Shown piece by piece: positions 35,341-44,126 of a stretch of DNA of 64,000 nucleotides. Numbering within the stretch: position 1 is the first letter of the stretch; every line of letters starts with the position of its first letter. A program made the position numbers and the translations under genes. Below the pieces are notes generated by a model, which was given only the letters and a program-made list of their open reading frames with translations, did no database searches and was not told the origin of the DNA. The stretch covers positions 29,937-93,936 of the forward strand of contig NZ_JALXKS010000008.1 in NCBI RefSeq assembly GCF_025144725.1. Direction: 5' to 3'. The DNA comes from Brevibacterium sp. p3-SID960. Its GTDB lineage: Bacteria; Actinomycetota; Actinomycetes; Actinomycetales; Brevibacteriaceae.

Positions 35341-36140
35341 CCGACATCTTCACCCAGCTCGCCGGGGTCGAATTCTCCGCCCGCGCCATCGACATCGACA
35401 CCGGTTATGAGGTCTTCAGCCACCAGCCGGACCGCGTGCTCTCGACCGCCTCGATCGCCAAGATCTTCTTACTCCACGCCGCACTGCGGATGCGCGAGGC
35501 CGGCGAGCTGCGACTCGAGGAGCGCCTCACCCGCACCGCTGCCGAGCGGGTCCACGAATCCGGGCTGTGGTACCTGCTGGACCAGCCGGACCTCACGGTC
35601 CACGACATCGGCATGCTCATCGGCGCCTTCAGCGACAACTACGCCACCAACGTCCTCATCTCCCGCATCGGCCTCGACCGCGTCGCCGAAGAGGTCGCCG
35701 CACTCGGCTACACCGACTCCGCCCTGCACGACTTCCTGCGCTGGCCGCGTCCGGCAGGCGCCCCGGCTCGCCTGTCGTCTGGGACCGCCGGTGAGCTGAG
35801 CGACTACATGGCACGGCTGTCGCGTGATGAGCTCTTCGACTCCTCGACCTCGGAGATCATGCGCCGGTGGCTCGGCGCCGGAGCCGACACATCAATGGTC
35901 GCCTCCTACTTCGAGCCCGACCCGCTGGCGCACTACTACTACACGCGCGGGGAGTGGATCGTGAACAAGACCGGCACCGACGACACCGTCCGCGCCGACA
36001 CCGGCATCGCCTTCACCCGCCAGCGCCGGGTGGCATACGCCGTGTTCGCCAACTGGGCGCCGGGCACCGACCGGGTGCTGGAGGTCATGCCGCTCATGCG
36101 CGCAGCCGGCGGCCTCATCAGCGACCATCTGCACGCCTGA
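35337..36140 (+). CDS. Beta-lactamase-fold serine hydrolase without signal peptide
   Basis: 267 aa starting at ATG 35337 (ATGA overlap). The three active-site boxes of class A penicillin-recognising enzymes are present: STASIAKIF (SxxK), FSDNYATN (SDN) and NKTGTDD (KTG). No ExxLN motif with the deacylating glutamate is visible where class A beta-lactamases have it, and there is no signal peptide or N-terminal membrane helix. It is therefore probably a cytosolic D-peptidase or amidase acting on imported peptides rather than a secreted antibiotic-resistance enzyme. It sits between the LD-carboxypeptidase and the M19 dipeptidase. Confidence 0.85.
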   Translation: MTDIFTQLAGVEFSARAIDIDTGYEVFSHQPDRVLSTASIAKIFLLHAALRMREAGELRLEERLTRTAAERVHESGLWYLLDQPDLTVHDIGMLIGAFSDNYATNVLISRIGLDRVAEEVAALGYTDSALHDFLRWPRPAGAPARLSSGTAGELSDYMARLSRDELFDSSTSEIMRRWLGAGADTSMVASYFEPDPLAHYYYTRGEWIVNKTGTDDTVRADTGIAFTRQRRVAYAVFANWAPGTDRVLEVMPLMRAAGGLISDHLHA

Positions 36141-36242
36141 ACACGGTCCCGAACATCACGCCTGAACCATCTGCCTGAACCACACAGCTGAACCGCGCCG
36201 GCTCCCGCCTCCGTGCCTGCGCCACCGACCGAAAGGACCCCG

Positions 36243-37292
36243 ATGACCGCAGCGCTCATCCCGATCTTCGACGGGCACAACGACCTGCCCTACTACCTGC
36301 GCGACACCCGCGACTCCTCCGTCGAGGGGCTCACCGATCCCGCGACCGCCCCGCAGACGGTCATCCCACAGCTGCGCGCAGGCGGTGTCGCCGCCCAGTT
36401 CTGGTCGGTCTTCGTCCACTCCGATGTCACCGGCGACGAAGCCGTGCGCGTCACACTCGAGCAGATCGACCTCGTCGACCGGCTCATCACCGCCTACCCC
36501 GACGACCTCGCCTGGGCGACGACCGCCGAGGCGATCCGCGCTGCCCGTGCTGCCGGGAGGATCGGCGGGCTGCTCGGCATCGAAGGCGGCAACCAGATCA
36601 ACGAGTCTCTTGGCGTCCTGCGGATGTTCGCCCGCCTCGGCGCCCGCTACATGACCCTGACGTGGTCGACGACCCACAGCTGGGCCGACTCGGCCACCGA
36701 CGATCCTGTCCACGGCGGGCTCAGCGACTTCGGCCGCGAGGTCGTAGCCGAGATGAACCGGATCGGGATGATCCTCGACCTCTCCCACGTCGCCCCCACC
36801 GTCATGGACCAGGCCCTGGAACTGAGCGAACTGCCAGTCCTCTTCACCCACTCCAACGCCCAGGCGCTGTGCTCGCACCCGCGCAACGTGCCCGACGACA
36901 TCATCGACCGGCTGCCGGCCAATGGCGGGGTCCACATGCTCACCTTCGTCCCGTCCTTCGTCTCCGAGGCCCGCTGCGACTGGGTCAGAAACGGTGAGCA
37001 GGGCACGGCCCCGGAGGTGACGATCGCCGAGGTCGCCGACCACGTCGACTATGTGCGCGAACGCATCGGCGTCGACCACCTCGGGATCGGATCCGACTTC
37101 TGCGGCACCGACGCGTTCCCCACCGGTCTCGACAACGCCGGCACCTATCCGGCGCTCATCGACGAACTGCGCTCCCGCCGCTGGTCGGAAGCCGAGCTGA
37201 CCAAGCTCGGATTCGGCAACGTGCTGCGGGTCCTCGACGCCAATGACGACAACTACCGCCGCTTCATCGCCGCAGGTCAGGAGTTCGCATGA
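36243..37292 (+). CDS. M19-family (renal-type) membrane dipeptidase homologue
   Basis: 349-aa binuclear zinc dipeptidase. Ligands visible: IFDGHNDLP (HxD), LLGIEGGNQ (bridging Glu), LDLSHVAP and FTHSNAQALC (His ligands), LGIGSDFCG (Asp). The start ATG 36243 follows GAAAGGA; a 102-bp gap precedes it. Bacterial M19 enzymes hydrolyse L-D and L-L dipeptides, so it can finish degradation of peptides trimmed by the two upstream hydrolases. It overlaps the amidotransferase gene by 4 bp. No signal peptide is seen. Confidence 0.92.
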   Translation: MTAALIPIFDGHNDLPYYLRDTRDSSVEGLTDPATAPQTVIPQLRAGGVAAQFWSVFVHSDVTGDEAVRVTLEQIDLVDRLITAYPDDLAWATTAEAIRAARAAGRIGGLLGIEGGNQINESLGVLRMFARLGARYMTLTWSTTHSWADSATDDPVHGGLSDFGREVVAEMNRIGMILDLSHVAPTVMDQALELSELPVLFTHSNAQALCSHPRNVPDDIIDRLPANGGVHMLTFVPSFVSEARCDWVRNGEQGTAPEVTIAEVADHVDYVRERIGVDHLGIGSDFCGTDAFPTGLDNAGTYPALIDELRSRRWSEAELTKLGFGNVLRVLDANDDNYRRFIAAGQEFA

Positions 37293-38038
37293 CCCGAGTG
37301 CTCATGATCGTCAACGACATCGACTCCCAGCCGCGCCGGCTGCTCCCGCGGCTCATCGCCCACCACATCGACGTCGACATCCGCATCGGCCCCGGCCGGG
37401 ACGGCACCTGGAATGCGGTGCCCGGGCCCGAGGCGGTGGGCGCCTATGACGGGTTCGTCTACCTCGGCGGTGGGCTGATGCCCGATGAGACCGACCGGGC
37501 GCCGTGGCTGGCTGACGAGGCCGCTCTCGCCCAGGCTGCGCTGGAGGCCGACAAGCCGCAGCTGGGCATCTGCCTCGGTGGGCAGCTGCTGGCCCACATC
37601 ACCGGCGGTGAGGTCCGCGCCCAGACCGGTGCCCCCGAGAAGGGTGCGACGGCGATCACGATGCTGCCGGCAGCAGCCGAGGACCCGGTGTTCGGCCAGG
37701 TGAGCCGGCACACGCACTTCATCGAAAGCCACGTCGACCGGATCACCGCGCTGCCACCGGAGGCGACGCTGCTGGCCAGCAGCGAGCTGTGTGAGATCCA
37801 GGCGTTTCGCGTCGGCCGGTCGTGGGGCATGCAGTTCCATCCCGAGGCCTCGGCAGACTCCGTGCGCGGCTGGGACGCCGACGCGCTCGCCGCCCTCGGC
37901 TTCGACAAGGACACCCTCATCGCCGCAGCGGATGAGGTCGAAGCGGCCAGCGCACGCGACGCTCAGGCGCTCTTCGACGCCTTTGCCGCAGAGGTCATCC
38001 GCGTCAGCGTGCCAGGCGCTCCCGCCAGGCGGTCATAA
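37289..38038 (+). CDS. Class I glutamine amidotransferase-like protein
   Basis: 249 aa. The GATase1 triad is intact: nucleophile Cys in GICLGGQLLA, His and Glu in MQFHPEAS. It lacks a synthetase domain and resembles GMP-synthase-like gamma-glutamyl hydrolases such as YfeJ/PuuD relatives. In this peptide-degradation operon, hydrolysis of a gamma-glutamyl or amide bond is a reasonable but unproven role. It is the last gene of the operon; its 3' end overlaps the convergent symporter gene by 35 bp. Confidence 0.82.
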   Translation: MTRVLMIVNDIDSQPRRLLPRLIAHHIDVDIRIGPGRDGTWNAVPGPEAVGAYDGFVYLGGGLMPDETDRAPWLADEAALAQAALEADKPQLGICLGGQLLAHITGGEVRAQTGAPEKGATAITMLPAAAEDPVFGQVSRHTHFIESHVDRITALPPEATLLASSELCEIQAFRVGRSWGMQFHPEASADSVRGWDADALAALGFDKDTLIAAADEVEAASARDAQALFDAFAAEVIRVSVPGAPARRS

Positions 38039-39467
38039 CCGCAGGATCCGTGCGCTTGGAGACGAGCGAGCCGATGACATAGGCGACGGCCGAGGCGCTC
38101 AGCGCCAGATAGATCGCGGAGTTGGCGAACACGTCGACGAGGACCATGATGCCGATCGCGGTGGCCGCACCGGCAACCATCGCCGCGAGCACGCCGACGA
38201 TGGTGCCGCGCTTCCAGATCAGCCCGCCGACGATCGGCACGAACAGGCCGCCGACGAGCAGGTTGTAGGCGACCGTGAGCGCCATAACGACATCGGGCAT
38301 CGCGATCGCCAGCAGCAGGGTGACGATGCCGAGCAGCACGAGGTAGACCCGGGAGTCGCGGACCTCATCGCCGGTCTCACGCACGAGCGCACCGGCCAGC
38401 TGGCCGCCGAGGCCGCCCTCGGCACCGGAGGCAGCGATGCGGCGGCGTTCGAAGACGGGCTCGATGACGTCCTGGCGGAACACCGTCGAGGCCGCCAGCA
38501 GCGCGCCCGAGGAGGTCGACATGACAGCCGAGAGAGCAGCGGCAAGCACGAAGCCGGCGATGAGCGGTGACATCGTGGCGTCGACGACAGTGGGGAAGAC
38601 GTCGTCGCGTTCGGCGATACCCGGCACGATCGCCTGCGCGGCCACACCGACAAGGGCACCGGCGAGCGCGTAGAACAGGCAGTAGACGCCGGCCGAGACA
38701 CCGCCCCAGCGGGCCACCCCGGGGCTGCGGGCGGTGAACACGCGCTGCCAGATGTCCTGCCCGATGAGCAGGCCGAGGCCGTAGACGAGGAAGTACATGA
38801 GGATCGTGTCCCAGCCGACGGCCAGGGGGTCGAACATCTCGGCGGGAAGCTCAGCAGTCAGCGTGCCGAAGCCGCCGGCCTTCGTCAGCACGATCGGCAG
38901 CAGGATGAAGAAGATGCCGATGGTCTGGATGATGAACTGCACGAAGTCGGTCAGGGTGATCGACCACATGCCGCCGAGCATCGAGTAAATGATGACGATC
39001 GAGCCGCCGAGCAGGATCGCCGGGACCTTGTCGATGCCGAACAGGGCGTGGAAGATCGTGCCGTAGGCGACCGTCGAGGTCGTTGAGATCATGAGCCCGT
39101 AGGCGGTCATGATGATGCCCGAGACCATGCGCGAACCCTTCCCGTAGCGCAGTTCGAGCATCTGGGAGACCGTGTAGATCTCCAGGCGCTGGATGCGCGG
39201 GGCGAAGAGCAGGGACAGGGCGATGATGCCGAAGCCGATGAAGAAGACCAGCCACATGCCGGAGATGCCGTTCATATAACCCAGTCCGATGCCGCCGACG
39301 GTCGAGGCTCCTCCGAGGACGACGGCGGCCATGGTGCCGGTGAAGAGCAGGGGACCGAGGCGGCGGCCGGCGACGAGGTATTCCTCTTGGTTCTTCGCCC
39401 GCATACGTCCCCAGACACCCACGGCGAGCATGCCGATGAGGTAGAGGACGACGACTGCAATGTCCAT
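38004..39467 (-). CDS. Sodium:solute symporter (SSS family)
   Basis: 487 aa, about 13 membrane helices. SSS core motifs: AGRRLGPLLFTGTMAAVVLGGAS in the first helices and GFVLAAALSAVMSTSSGALL (sodium-site region). Substrate is not readable from sequence. It is co-directional and downstream of a ureohydrolase and a ThDP decarboxylase-like gene, so uptake of a guanidino compound or organic acid is the working guess. It is separated from the ThDP gene by 216 bp of repeat-rich DNA. Confidence 0.9.
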   Translation of the reverse strand: MDIAVVVLYLIGMLAVGVWGRMRAKNQEEYLVAGRRLGPLLFTGTMAAVVLGGASTVGGIGLGYMNGISGMWLVFFIGFGIIALSLLFAPRIQRLEIYTVSQMLELRYGKGSRMVSGIIMTAYGLMISTTSTVAYGTIFHALFGIDKVPAILLGGSIVIIYSMLGGMWSITLTDFVQFIIQTIGIFFILLPIVLTKAGGFGTLTAELPAEMFDPLAVGWDTILMYFLVYGLGLLIGQDIWQRVFTARSPGVARWGGVSAGVYCLFYALAGALVGVAAQAIVPGIAERDDVFPTVVDATMSPLIAGFVLAAALSAVMSTSSGALLAASTVFRQDVIEPVFERRRIAASGAEGGLGGQLAGALVRETGDEVRDSRVYLVLLGIVTLLLAIAMPDVVMALTVAYNLLVGGLFVPIVGGLIWKRGTIVGVLAAMVAGAATAIGIMVLVDVFANSAIYLALSASAVAYVIGSLVSKRTDPAVMTAWRERLAR

Positions 39468-39610
39468 GGTGTGTCCTTTCTGTGCCCGCAGGCAGCGGGT
39501 CGGTGGTGCGTGGCGTGCCCGCAGGCGGGTGTTCGCGTCGGGGGATGGGGTTGCGAACGAGGCAAGCGCCGGGTGCTCGAGGGTGAGCTGCGGGCACCGC
39601 AGGGCCGGGG

Positions 39611-39680
39611 CCGTCAGCCTGAGGCCGTCAGCCTGCGGCTGTCAGCCCGGGGACCATCGGCCCGGGGACCGTCGGCCCCG
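39611..39680. repeat. Five degenerate 14-15-bp tandem repeats
   Basis: Units start at 39611, 39625, 39639, 39653 and 39668, with core c-gtcagcc-g-gg drifting to accgtcggccc. They lie between the ThDP gene stop and the symporter start. The last copies can form a cgggg/ccccg hairpin that might attenuate transcription of the symporter. Confidence 0.65.
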
Positions 39681-39683
39681 CGG

Positions 39684-41387
39684 TCAGGCGCCGGGCAAGG
39701 TGACCCGGATGACGGCCGGACGGTCACCGGCCAGGGTGGTGCGGATCGCCTCGGCGAGCTCGGTGTCGATGGCATCGGCGCTGATCGTCACACCGCGGGC
39801 GCCCATCGACTCGCCGAGGGCGGCGAAATCAGGCCGGTGCAGCCTGACGGCGAAGGGGTCCATGTCCCGGTCCTCCATCTGGTGTTCGATCTCGGCGTAG
39901 CCGCCGTTGTCGACGATGACGAAGGGGATCGACAGGCTGAGTTCGACGGCGGTGACGATCTCCTGGATGGAGAACATCGCCGCACCATCGCCGACGACGC
40001 ACACGACCGGCCGAGCCGGGTCGGCGAGCTTCGCTCCGATCGCTGCCGGGATGCCGTAGCCCAGGGTTGCGAAGCCGGGCATGTACAGCAGCTGGTCCGG
40101 GGTGTGGGCGGTCAGCGCGTGCACGGTGCCGTCGTAGGTGATCTGCGAGGAGTCACCGGCGATGATGACATCGGCACCGGCGGCTGCGGTGATGACCTCG
40201 TGCAGGTGTGCGTTCGTCGATGCGAAGTCGAAATCGGCCTGGTAGGCCTCGGTGAGCGCCGTGACCCGGTTCTGTCCGTCGCGCTCGCCGGCGGCACCGT
40301 GCAGCGCCTCATGCTCCAGCAGCGCGGTGAGGAAGTCGGTGCAGTCGGCGAAGGCGTGGATGTCCCCGCGCAGGTTCTTGTTCAGCTGATCGGGGTCGAT
40401 ATCGCAGCGGATGACCGTCTGCCCGGCCGTGGAACCGGCCCCAGCCTCTGCGCCGCTGGCCGCACTGTCGCCATCGGCGCCGATGCGCCCGCCCCACAGG
40501 TCGGAATCCGCCAGCTCGGAGCCGAGCACGAGCAGCACATCAGCTTCGGCTGAGGCGCGCTGGATGGCCGGGAACCTGACGTTGGCACCGAGTGAGAGCG
40601 GATGGTCCTCATCGAGTACGCCCTTGCCGTTGGCGGTCGTGACGACCGGCGCGTCAAGCGTCTCGGCCAGCGTCCTGACCTCGGCAGCAGCGCGGCGCGC
40701 TCCGCCGCCTGCGACGATGAGCGGCGTCCGGGAGCCGGCCAGCGCCTCGGCGGCGGTGACGACCATGTCTATGTCGACCACCGGGCGGCGCGGGGCCTGC
40801 GGGGCCGGGACGGCACCCCACCACTGGCCTTCGAGCACGTCGAGGGGCACCTCGATGTGGACCGGTCCGGGGCGTTCGGAGGCGAACAGCGCGAACGCAT
40901 CGGCCACCGCCTGCGCTGCGCCTTCGGCGGTGCGGGTGCGGCGCGAGGACACGAGCAGGTGCGACAGCGCCCCGGAGGAGTCCTTCGTCTCGTGCAGCAT
41001 GCCGATGTCGGCGCGCTCCAGGCCGATCGGCACACCGGGGGAGAGGATGAGCATCGGCCGCGATTCGGCATACGCGGTCGCCGCGGCGGTGATGACGTTC
41101 GTCAGGCCCGGACCCGAGGTCGTGATGACGACCCCGGGCTTTCCGGAGACGAGGAAGTACCCGTCGGCCCCGTAGCCTGCGCCCTGTTCGTGACGCGGGG
41201 TGATCGCCCGGATCCCGAAGTCCGGCAGGTGCCGGTAGAACTCCAAGTTGTGGGTGCCGGGGATGCCGAAGACCGTGTCGACGCCGTGGGCGGCCAGCGC
41301 TGCGACGACGGCCAGGCCGCCGTTGTGGAAGCGCTCATCCGTCGCCGAGGCGGTGGTCGCCGCGGCCTGTGTCCTCTGCTCGCTCAT
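39684..41387 (-). CDS. ThDP-dependent enzyme, probable 5-guanidino-2-oxopentanoate (2-ketoarginine) decarboxylase
   Basis: 567 aa of the acetolactate-synthase/benzoylformate-decarboxylase fold. N-terminal PYR domain with the catalytic Glu in [14 protein letters not shown]; central domain; C-terminal PP domain with the ThDP motif [20 protein letters not shown] ending in DNGGY. The start ATG 41387 overlaps the ureohydrolase stop (ATGA). There is no separate small subunit nor ilv context, so true acetolactate synthase is unlikely. Pairing with an agmatinase-family gene matches the arginine transaminase route (AruI/GbuA logic), in which 2-ketoarginine is decarboxylated to 4-guanidinobutyraldehyde. 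That specific assignment is inference. Confidence 0.8.
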   Translation of the reverse strand: MSEQRTQAAATTASATDERFHNGGLAVVAALAAHGVDTVFGIPGTHNLEFYRHLPDFGIRAITPRHEQGAGYGADGYFLVSGKPGVVITTSGPGLTNVITAAATAYAESRPMLILSPGVPIGLERADIGMLHETKDSSGALSHLLVSSRRTRTAEGAAQAVADAFALFASERPGPVHIEVPLDVLEGQWWGAVPAPQAPRRPVVDIDMVVTAAEALAGSRTPLIVAGGGARRAAAEVRTLAETLDAPVVTTANGKGVLDEDHPLSLGANVRFPAIQRASAEADVLLVLGSELADSDLWGGRIGADGDSAASGAEAGAGSTAGQTVIRCDIDPDQLNKNLRGDIHAFADCTDFLTALLEHEALHGAAGERDGQNRVTALTEAYQADFDFASTNAHLHEVITAAAGADVIIAGDSSQITYDGTVHALTAHTPDQLLYMPGFATLGYGIPAAIGAKLADPARPVVCVVGDGAAMFSIQEIVTAVELSLSIPFVIVDNGGYAEIEHQMEDRDMDPFAVRLHRPDFAALGESMGARGVTISADAIDTELAEAIRTTLAGDRPAVIRVTLPGA

Positions 41388-42415
41388 GCGTCCTCTTTCC
41401 CGAAGCCGAGGCCGGTCGCGGCCGGGCCGCTGGGTTCGCTGTGTCCGCCGGCGTCGGCGGCCCACAGGCTTAGGAGTTCGTAGCCGAGCTGGGCTGCGGC
41501 CAGGCCGGTGATCTCGGCGTGGTCGTAGGCGGGGGCGACTTCGACGATCTCAGCGCCGACGACGTTGAGGCCCTGCAGGCCGCGCACGGCGTTCATGAGC
41601 TCGCGGCTCGTCAGTCCGCCGGCCTCCGGGGTGCCGGTGCCAGGTGCTGCGGCCGGGTCGAGGACGTCGATGTCGATGGAGATGTAGACCGGGGCGTCAC
41701 CGAGGCGGCGGCGCATCCGTGCGACGATGTCGGAGATGCCGGAGAACTGGAAGTCATCGGAGCGGATGATCTGGAAGCCGAGCACCTCATCGTCTTCGAG
41801 GTCCTTGGCACCGTAGAGCGGGCCGCGGATGCCGACGTGCATGCAGCGCTCCAGATCGAGCAGACCCTCTTCGCTGGCGCGGCGGAACGGGGTGCCGTGC
41901 GTGTACGGGGCACCCATATAGGTGTCCCACGTGTCGAGGTGGGCGTCGAAGTGCAGCACGGCGATCGTGCCGTGGGTCTTGGCCGCCGAACGGATGTTCG
42001 GCAGGGCCAGGGTGTGGTCGCCGCCGAGGGTCAGCAGTTTGGCACCATCAGCGCGCAGCGCATCGGCGTTGTTCTCCACGGTGGTGATGGCCTCTTCGAT
42101 GTTGAAGGGGTTGACGCCCAGGTCACCGCAGTCGGCGACCTGCTGAGCGGAGAACGGGTGCATGCCGGTGGCCTGGTTGTACGGCCGCAGCAGCTTCGAG
42201 GACTGGCGGATGTGGGCTGGGCCGAAGCGGGCGCCGGGCCGGTAGCTGACACCGGCGTCGAAGGGCACGCCGAGGACCTTGACATCGATCGGCGCGCCGG
42301 GCCGGGCGGCCTCGACCTCGTCGATGCGCGGCAGCAGTCCGAAGGTCGGCGGCCCGGCGAACCGGGGTGTGAGGCTGTAGTCCGCTGGACCCAGCGGGGT
42401 GGTCTCGTTCGTCAT
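41384..42415 (-). CDS. Agmatinase-family ureohydrolase (guanidinobutyrase or agmatinase)
   Basis: 343-aa binuclear manganese hydrolase releasing urea from a guanidino substrate. Metal motifs: [20 protein letters not shown] and [19 protein letters not shown]. The start ATG 42415 gives the usual family N-terminus, though the frame is open upstream. It is first in the - strand operon (ureohydrolase, ThDP enzyme, symporter), divergent from the PucR regulator. With a 2-ketoarginine decarboxylase next door, 4-guanidinobutyrate is a better substrate guess than agmatine. Confidence 0.9.
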   Translation of the reverse strand: MTNETTPLGPADYSLTPRFAGPPTFGLLPRIDEVEAARPGAPIDVKVLGVPFDAGVSYRPGARFGPAHIRQSSKLLRPYNQATGMHPFSAQQVADCGDLGVNPFNIEEAITTVENNADALRADGAKLLTLGGDHTLALPNIRSAAKTHGTIAVLHFDAHLDTWDTYMGAPYTHGTPFRRASEEGLLDLERCMHVGIRGPLYGAKDLEDDEVLGFQIIRSDDFQFSGISDIVARMRRRLGDAPVYISIDIDVLDPAAAPGTGTPEAGGLTSRELMNAVRGLQGLNVVGAEIVEVAPAYDHAEITGLAAAQLGYELLSLWAADAGGHSEPSGPAATGLGFGKEDA

Positions 42416-42506
42416 CGCGAATCCTCTCTCATCTCGGAATCCTCGGCCGCAGGCACAGGCAGCTCTGCCTGCTGACGGCAGACCCACCCTACGGCTACGT
42501 GCACAC

Positions 42507-42520
42507 GGACCGATATGTCC
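42507..42520. promoter_or_regulatory. Inverted repeat in the divergent ureohydrolase/pucR gap
   Basis: GGAC-CGATAT-GTCC is a 14-bp interrupted palindrome placed midway between the two divergent starts. It could be an operator for the adjacent PucR protein. Confidence 0.35.
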
Positions 42521-42571
42521 AACATGGCAGGGTGTGGATCATCACAGTCCATAGCGGATAGTATCGGGTGT

Positions 42572-44086
42572 GTGGTGGCCCTTGGACAGCTGCTCTCTCT
42601 ACCCGAACTGCGCTTGCAGGTCGTGTCCGATCCGCCCGGCTGCCGTAGCGCACCGGTGACGATCGTGCACTCCTCCGAGCTGCCCTCAGTCGACCAGTGG
42701 CTGGCCGGCGGCGAGGTGCTGCTCACCATCGGCGCGCTGCAGGACCTCGACTCCCCGGACGCTGCCGACTACATCCGCCGCGTTCACGCCGCCGGAGCGG
42801 TCGCACTGGGTATCGGGCTCGGGGAGAATCTGCCGAACGCCCGAGCGCCTCAGCAGCTCATCTCCCACGCCCGCGCGGCCGGGCTGCCGCTGTTCATGGT
42901 GCCCGAGCCGGTGCCCTTCGTCGCCGTCATCGAGGCCTTCACCCGCCTGCGCGAAAGCGAATCCGCCCATGAGGTCTCAGCCCTCGTACGCACCCAGCGC
43001 CGTTTCGCCACCGCGCTGGCCGCCCGCGGCACGAACGCCCTGCTGGCCGAGATCTCACGCGCACTCGGCGCCCCTGTTGCGCTGGCCTCACCGACCGGCC
43101 GGCTGCTCGGCACGACCGAACGTGTGGCCGCCCGCCAGGGTCTGCCGGCCCTGCTGCGCGAGGAGCTCATCTCCGCTGCCGCCGCCGGCGGGACCGCACC
43201 CCGCCTGCTGCGGGCAACCGCGCCCGAGGTGGTGGCCGGTTCGGATCTGGAGGCGATCCCGGTCGGTTCGGAGTCGGTGACCGGCTGGCTGCTCACCCCA
43301 GTCGCCGGCACCCGGCCCGGTGGGGACCGGCACAATTCGCGCACCCTCCTGCTGGCGACCGCGGCAGCGCTGCTGGCGCTGCAGGACACCCGGCTGGCTG
43401 ATCGTCGGGAGCTGGCCGCTCAGCTGTGCACCGGGCTCATCGGGGCTGACGAGCTCTCAGAGCGCTTCGCCGCGGTCACCGGTTCCAGCATGCCGGCGCA
43501 GCTGAGTTTCGCGATCGCAGGTGGCGGCCGGGCATCAGGCACCGGGGAGGGCAGTGAAGCGGGTGCGCGATTCGACGCCCTTATCACCGATCTCAGCCCG
43601 GTTGTGCTGCACCATCCCGCCACCTCGGGGACGGCGCTCATCTGCCCGCCGGGTCTGCGCGGTGTCGTTGAGGCCACCTGCAGTGCTCTCGGCATCCCGG
43701 TGACCGACTGGTCAGACGGCACCCCGGACCAGGTGCACGATCGGTGGCATGAATGGCGCTACGGTGCCGGTGACCGGCGCTCACAGCTGGGTCAGCTGTT
43801 CGCCTCCGTCAGTCCCGAGGCCGCCGCCGACTTCGTCCAGCGCACTCTGGGCCCGCTCGCTGCAGCCGATGACGACGGGATCCTCATGCGCACCTTAGAG
43901 CACTTCGCCTCGGCTGGCGGCAGCCGGGACGCTGTCGCCCAGGCGCTGGGCGTGCACCGCCACACAGTGCGCGCCCGGCTGGAGCGGATCCGCCAGATCC
44001 TCGGCTACGACCCGCGCGAACCCGGCCACCTGCAGGCGATCGGCATCGCCTTCCTGCTGCGCGAGACCACCACAGTCCACCGATGA
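42572..44086 (+). CDS. PucR-family transcriptional regulator
   Basis: 504 aa from GTG 42572 (a second GTG follows at 42575). N-terminal PucR domain beginning VVALGQLLSLPELRLQVVS, a central GGDEF-like/GAF-like region, and the C-terminal PucR helix-turn-helix with AVAQALGVHRHTVRARLERI. A -10-like TAGTAT (42559-42564) sits 7 bp before the GTG, so the mRNA is probably leaderless; this also decides the start over an upstream ATG. It is divergent from the ureohydrolase operon, which it most likely controls in response to a pathway intermediate. Confidence 0.85.
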   Translation: MVALGQLLSLPELRLQVVSDPPGCRSAPVTIVHSSELPSVDQWLAGGEVLLTIGALQDLDSPDAADYIRRVHAAGAVALGIGLGENLPNARAPQQLISHARAAGLPLFMVPEPVPFVAVIEAFTRLRESESAHEVSALVRTQRRFATALAARGTNALLAEISRALGAPVALASPTGRLLGTTERVAARQGLPALLREELISAAAAGGTAPRLLRATAPEVVAGSDLEAIPVGSESVTGWLLTPVAGTRPGGDRHNSRTLLLATAAALLALQDTRLADRRELAAQLCTGLIGADELSERFAAVTGSSMPAQLSFAIAGGGRASGTGEGSEAGARFDALITDLSPVVLHHPATSGTALICPPGLRGVVEATCSALGIPVTDWSDGTPDQVHDRWHEWRYGAGDRRSQLGQLFASVSPEAAADFVQRTLGPLAAADDDGILMRTLEHFASAGGSRDAVAQALGVHRHTVRARLERIRQILGYDPREPGHLQAIGIAFLLRETTTVHR

Positions 44087-44097
44087 GACCCGGCGGT

Positions 44098-44125
44098 CAG
44101 GCGCCGGCAGTCGAGCGGGCGCCTG
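44098..44125. terminator. Bidirectional terminator between pucR and the TPR gene
   Basis: Perfect 8-bp stem caggcgcc/ggcgcctg with a 12-nt loop, filling the 40-bp convergent gap. Confidence 0.65.
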
Positions 44126-44126
44126 C

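Noticed and set aside
39684-41387. Acetolactate synthase large subunit
   Set aside because: No regulatory subunit or isoleucine/valine genes nearby; the operon partners are a ureohydrolase and symporter, favouring a 2-oxo acid decarboxylase role.
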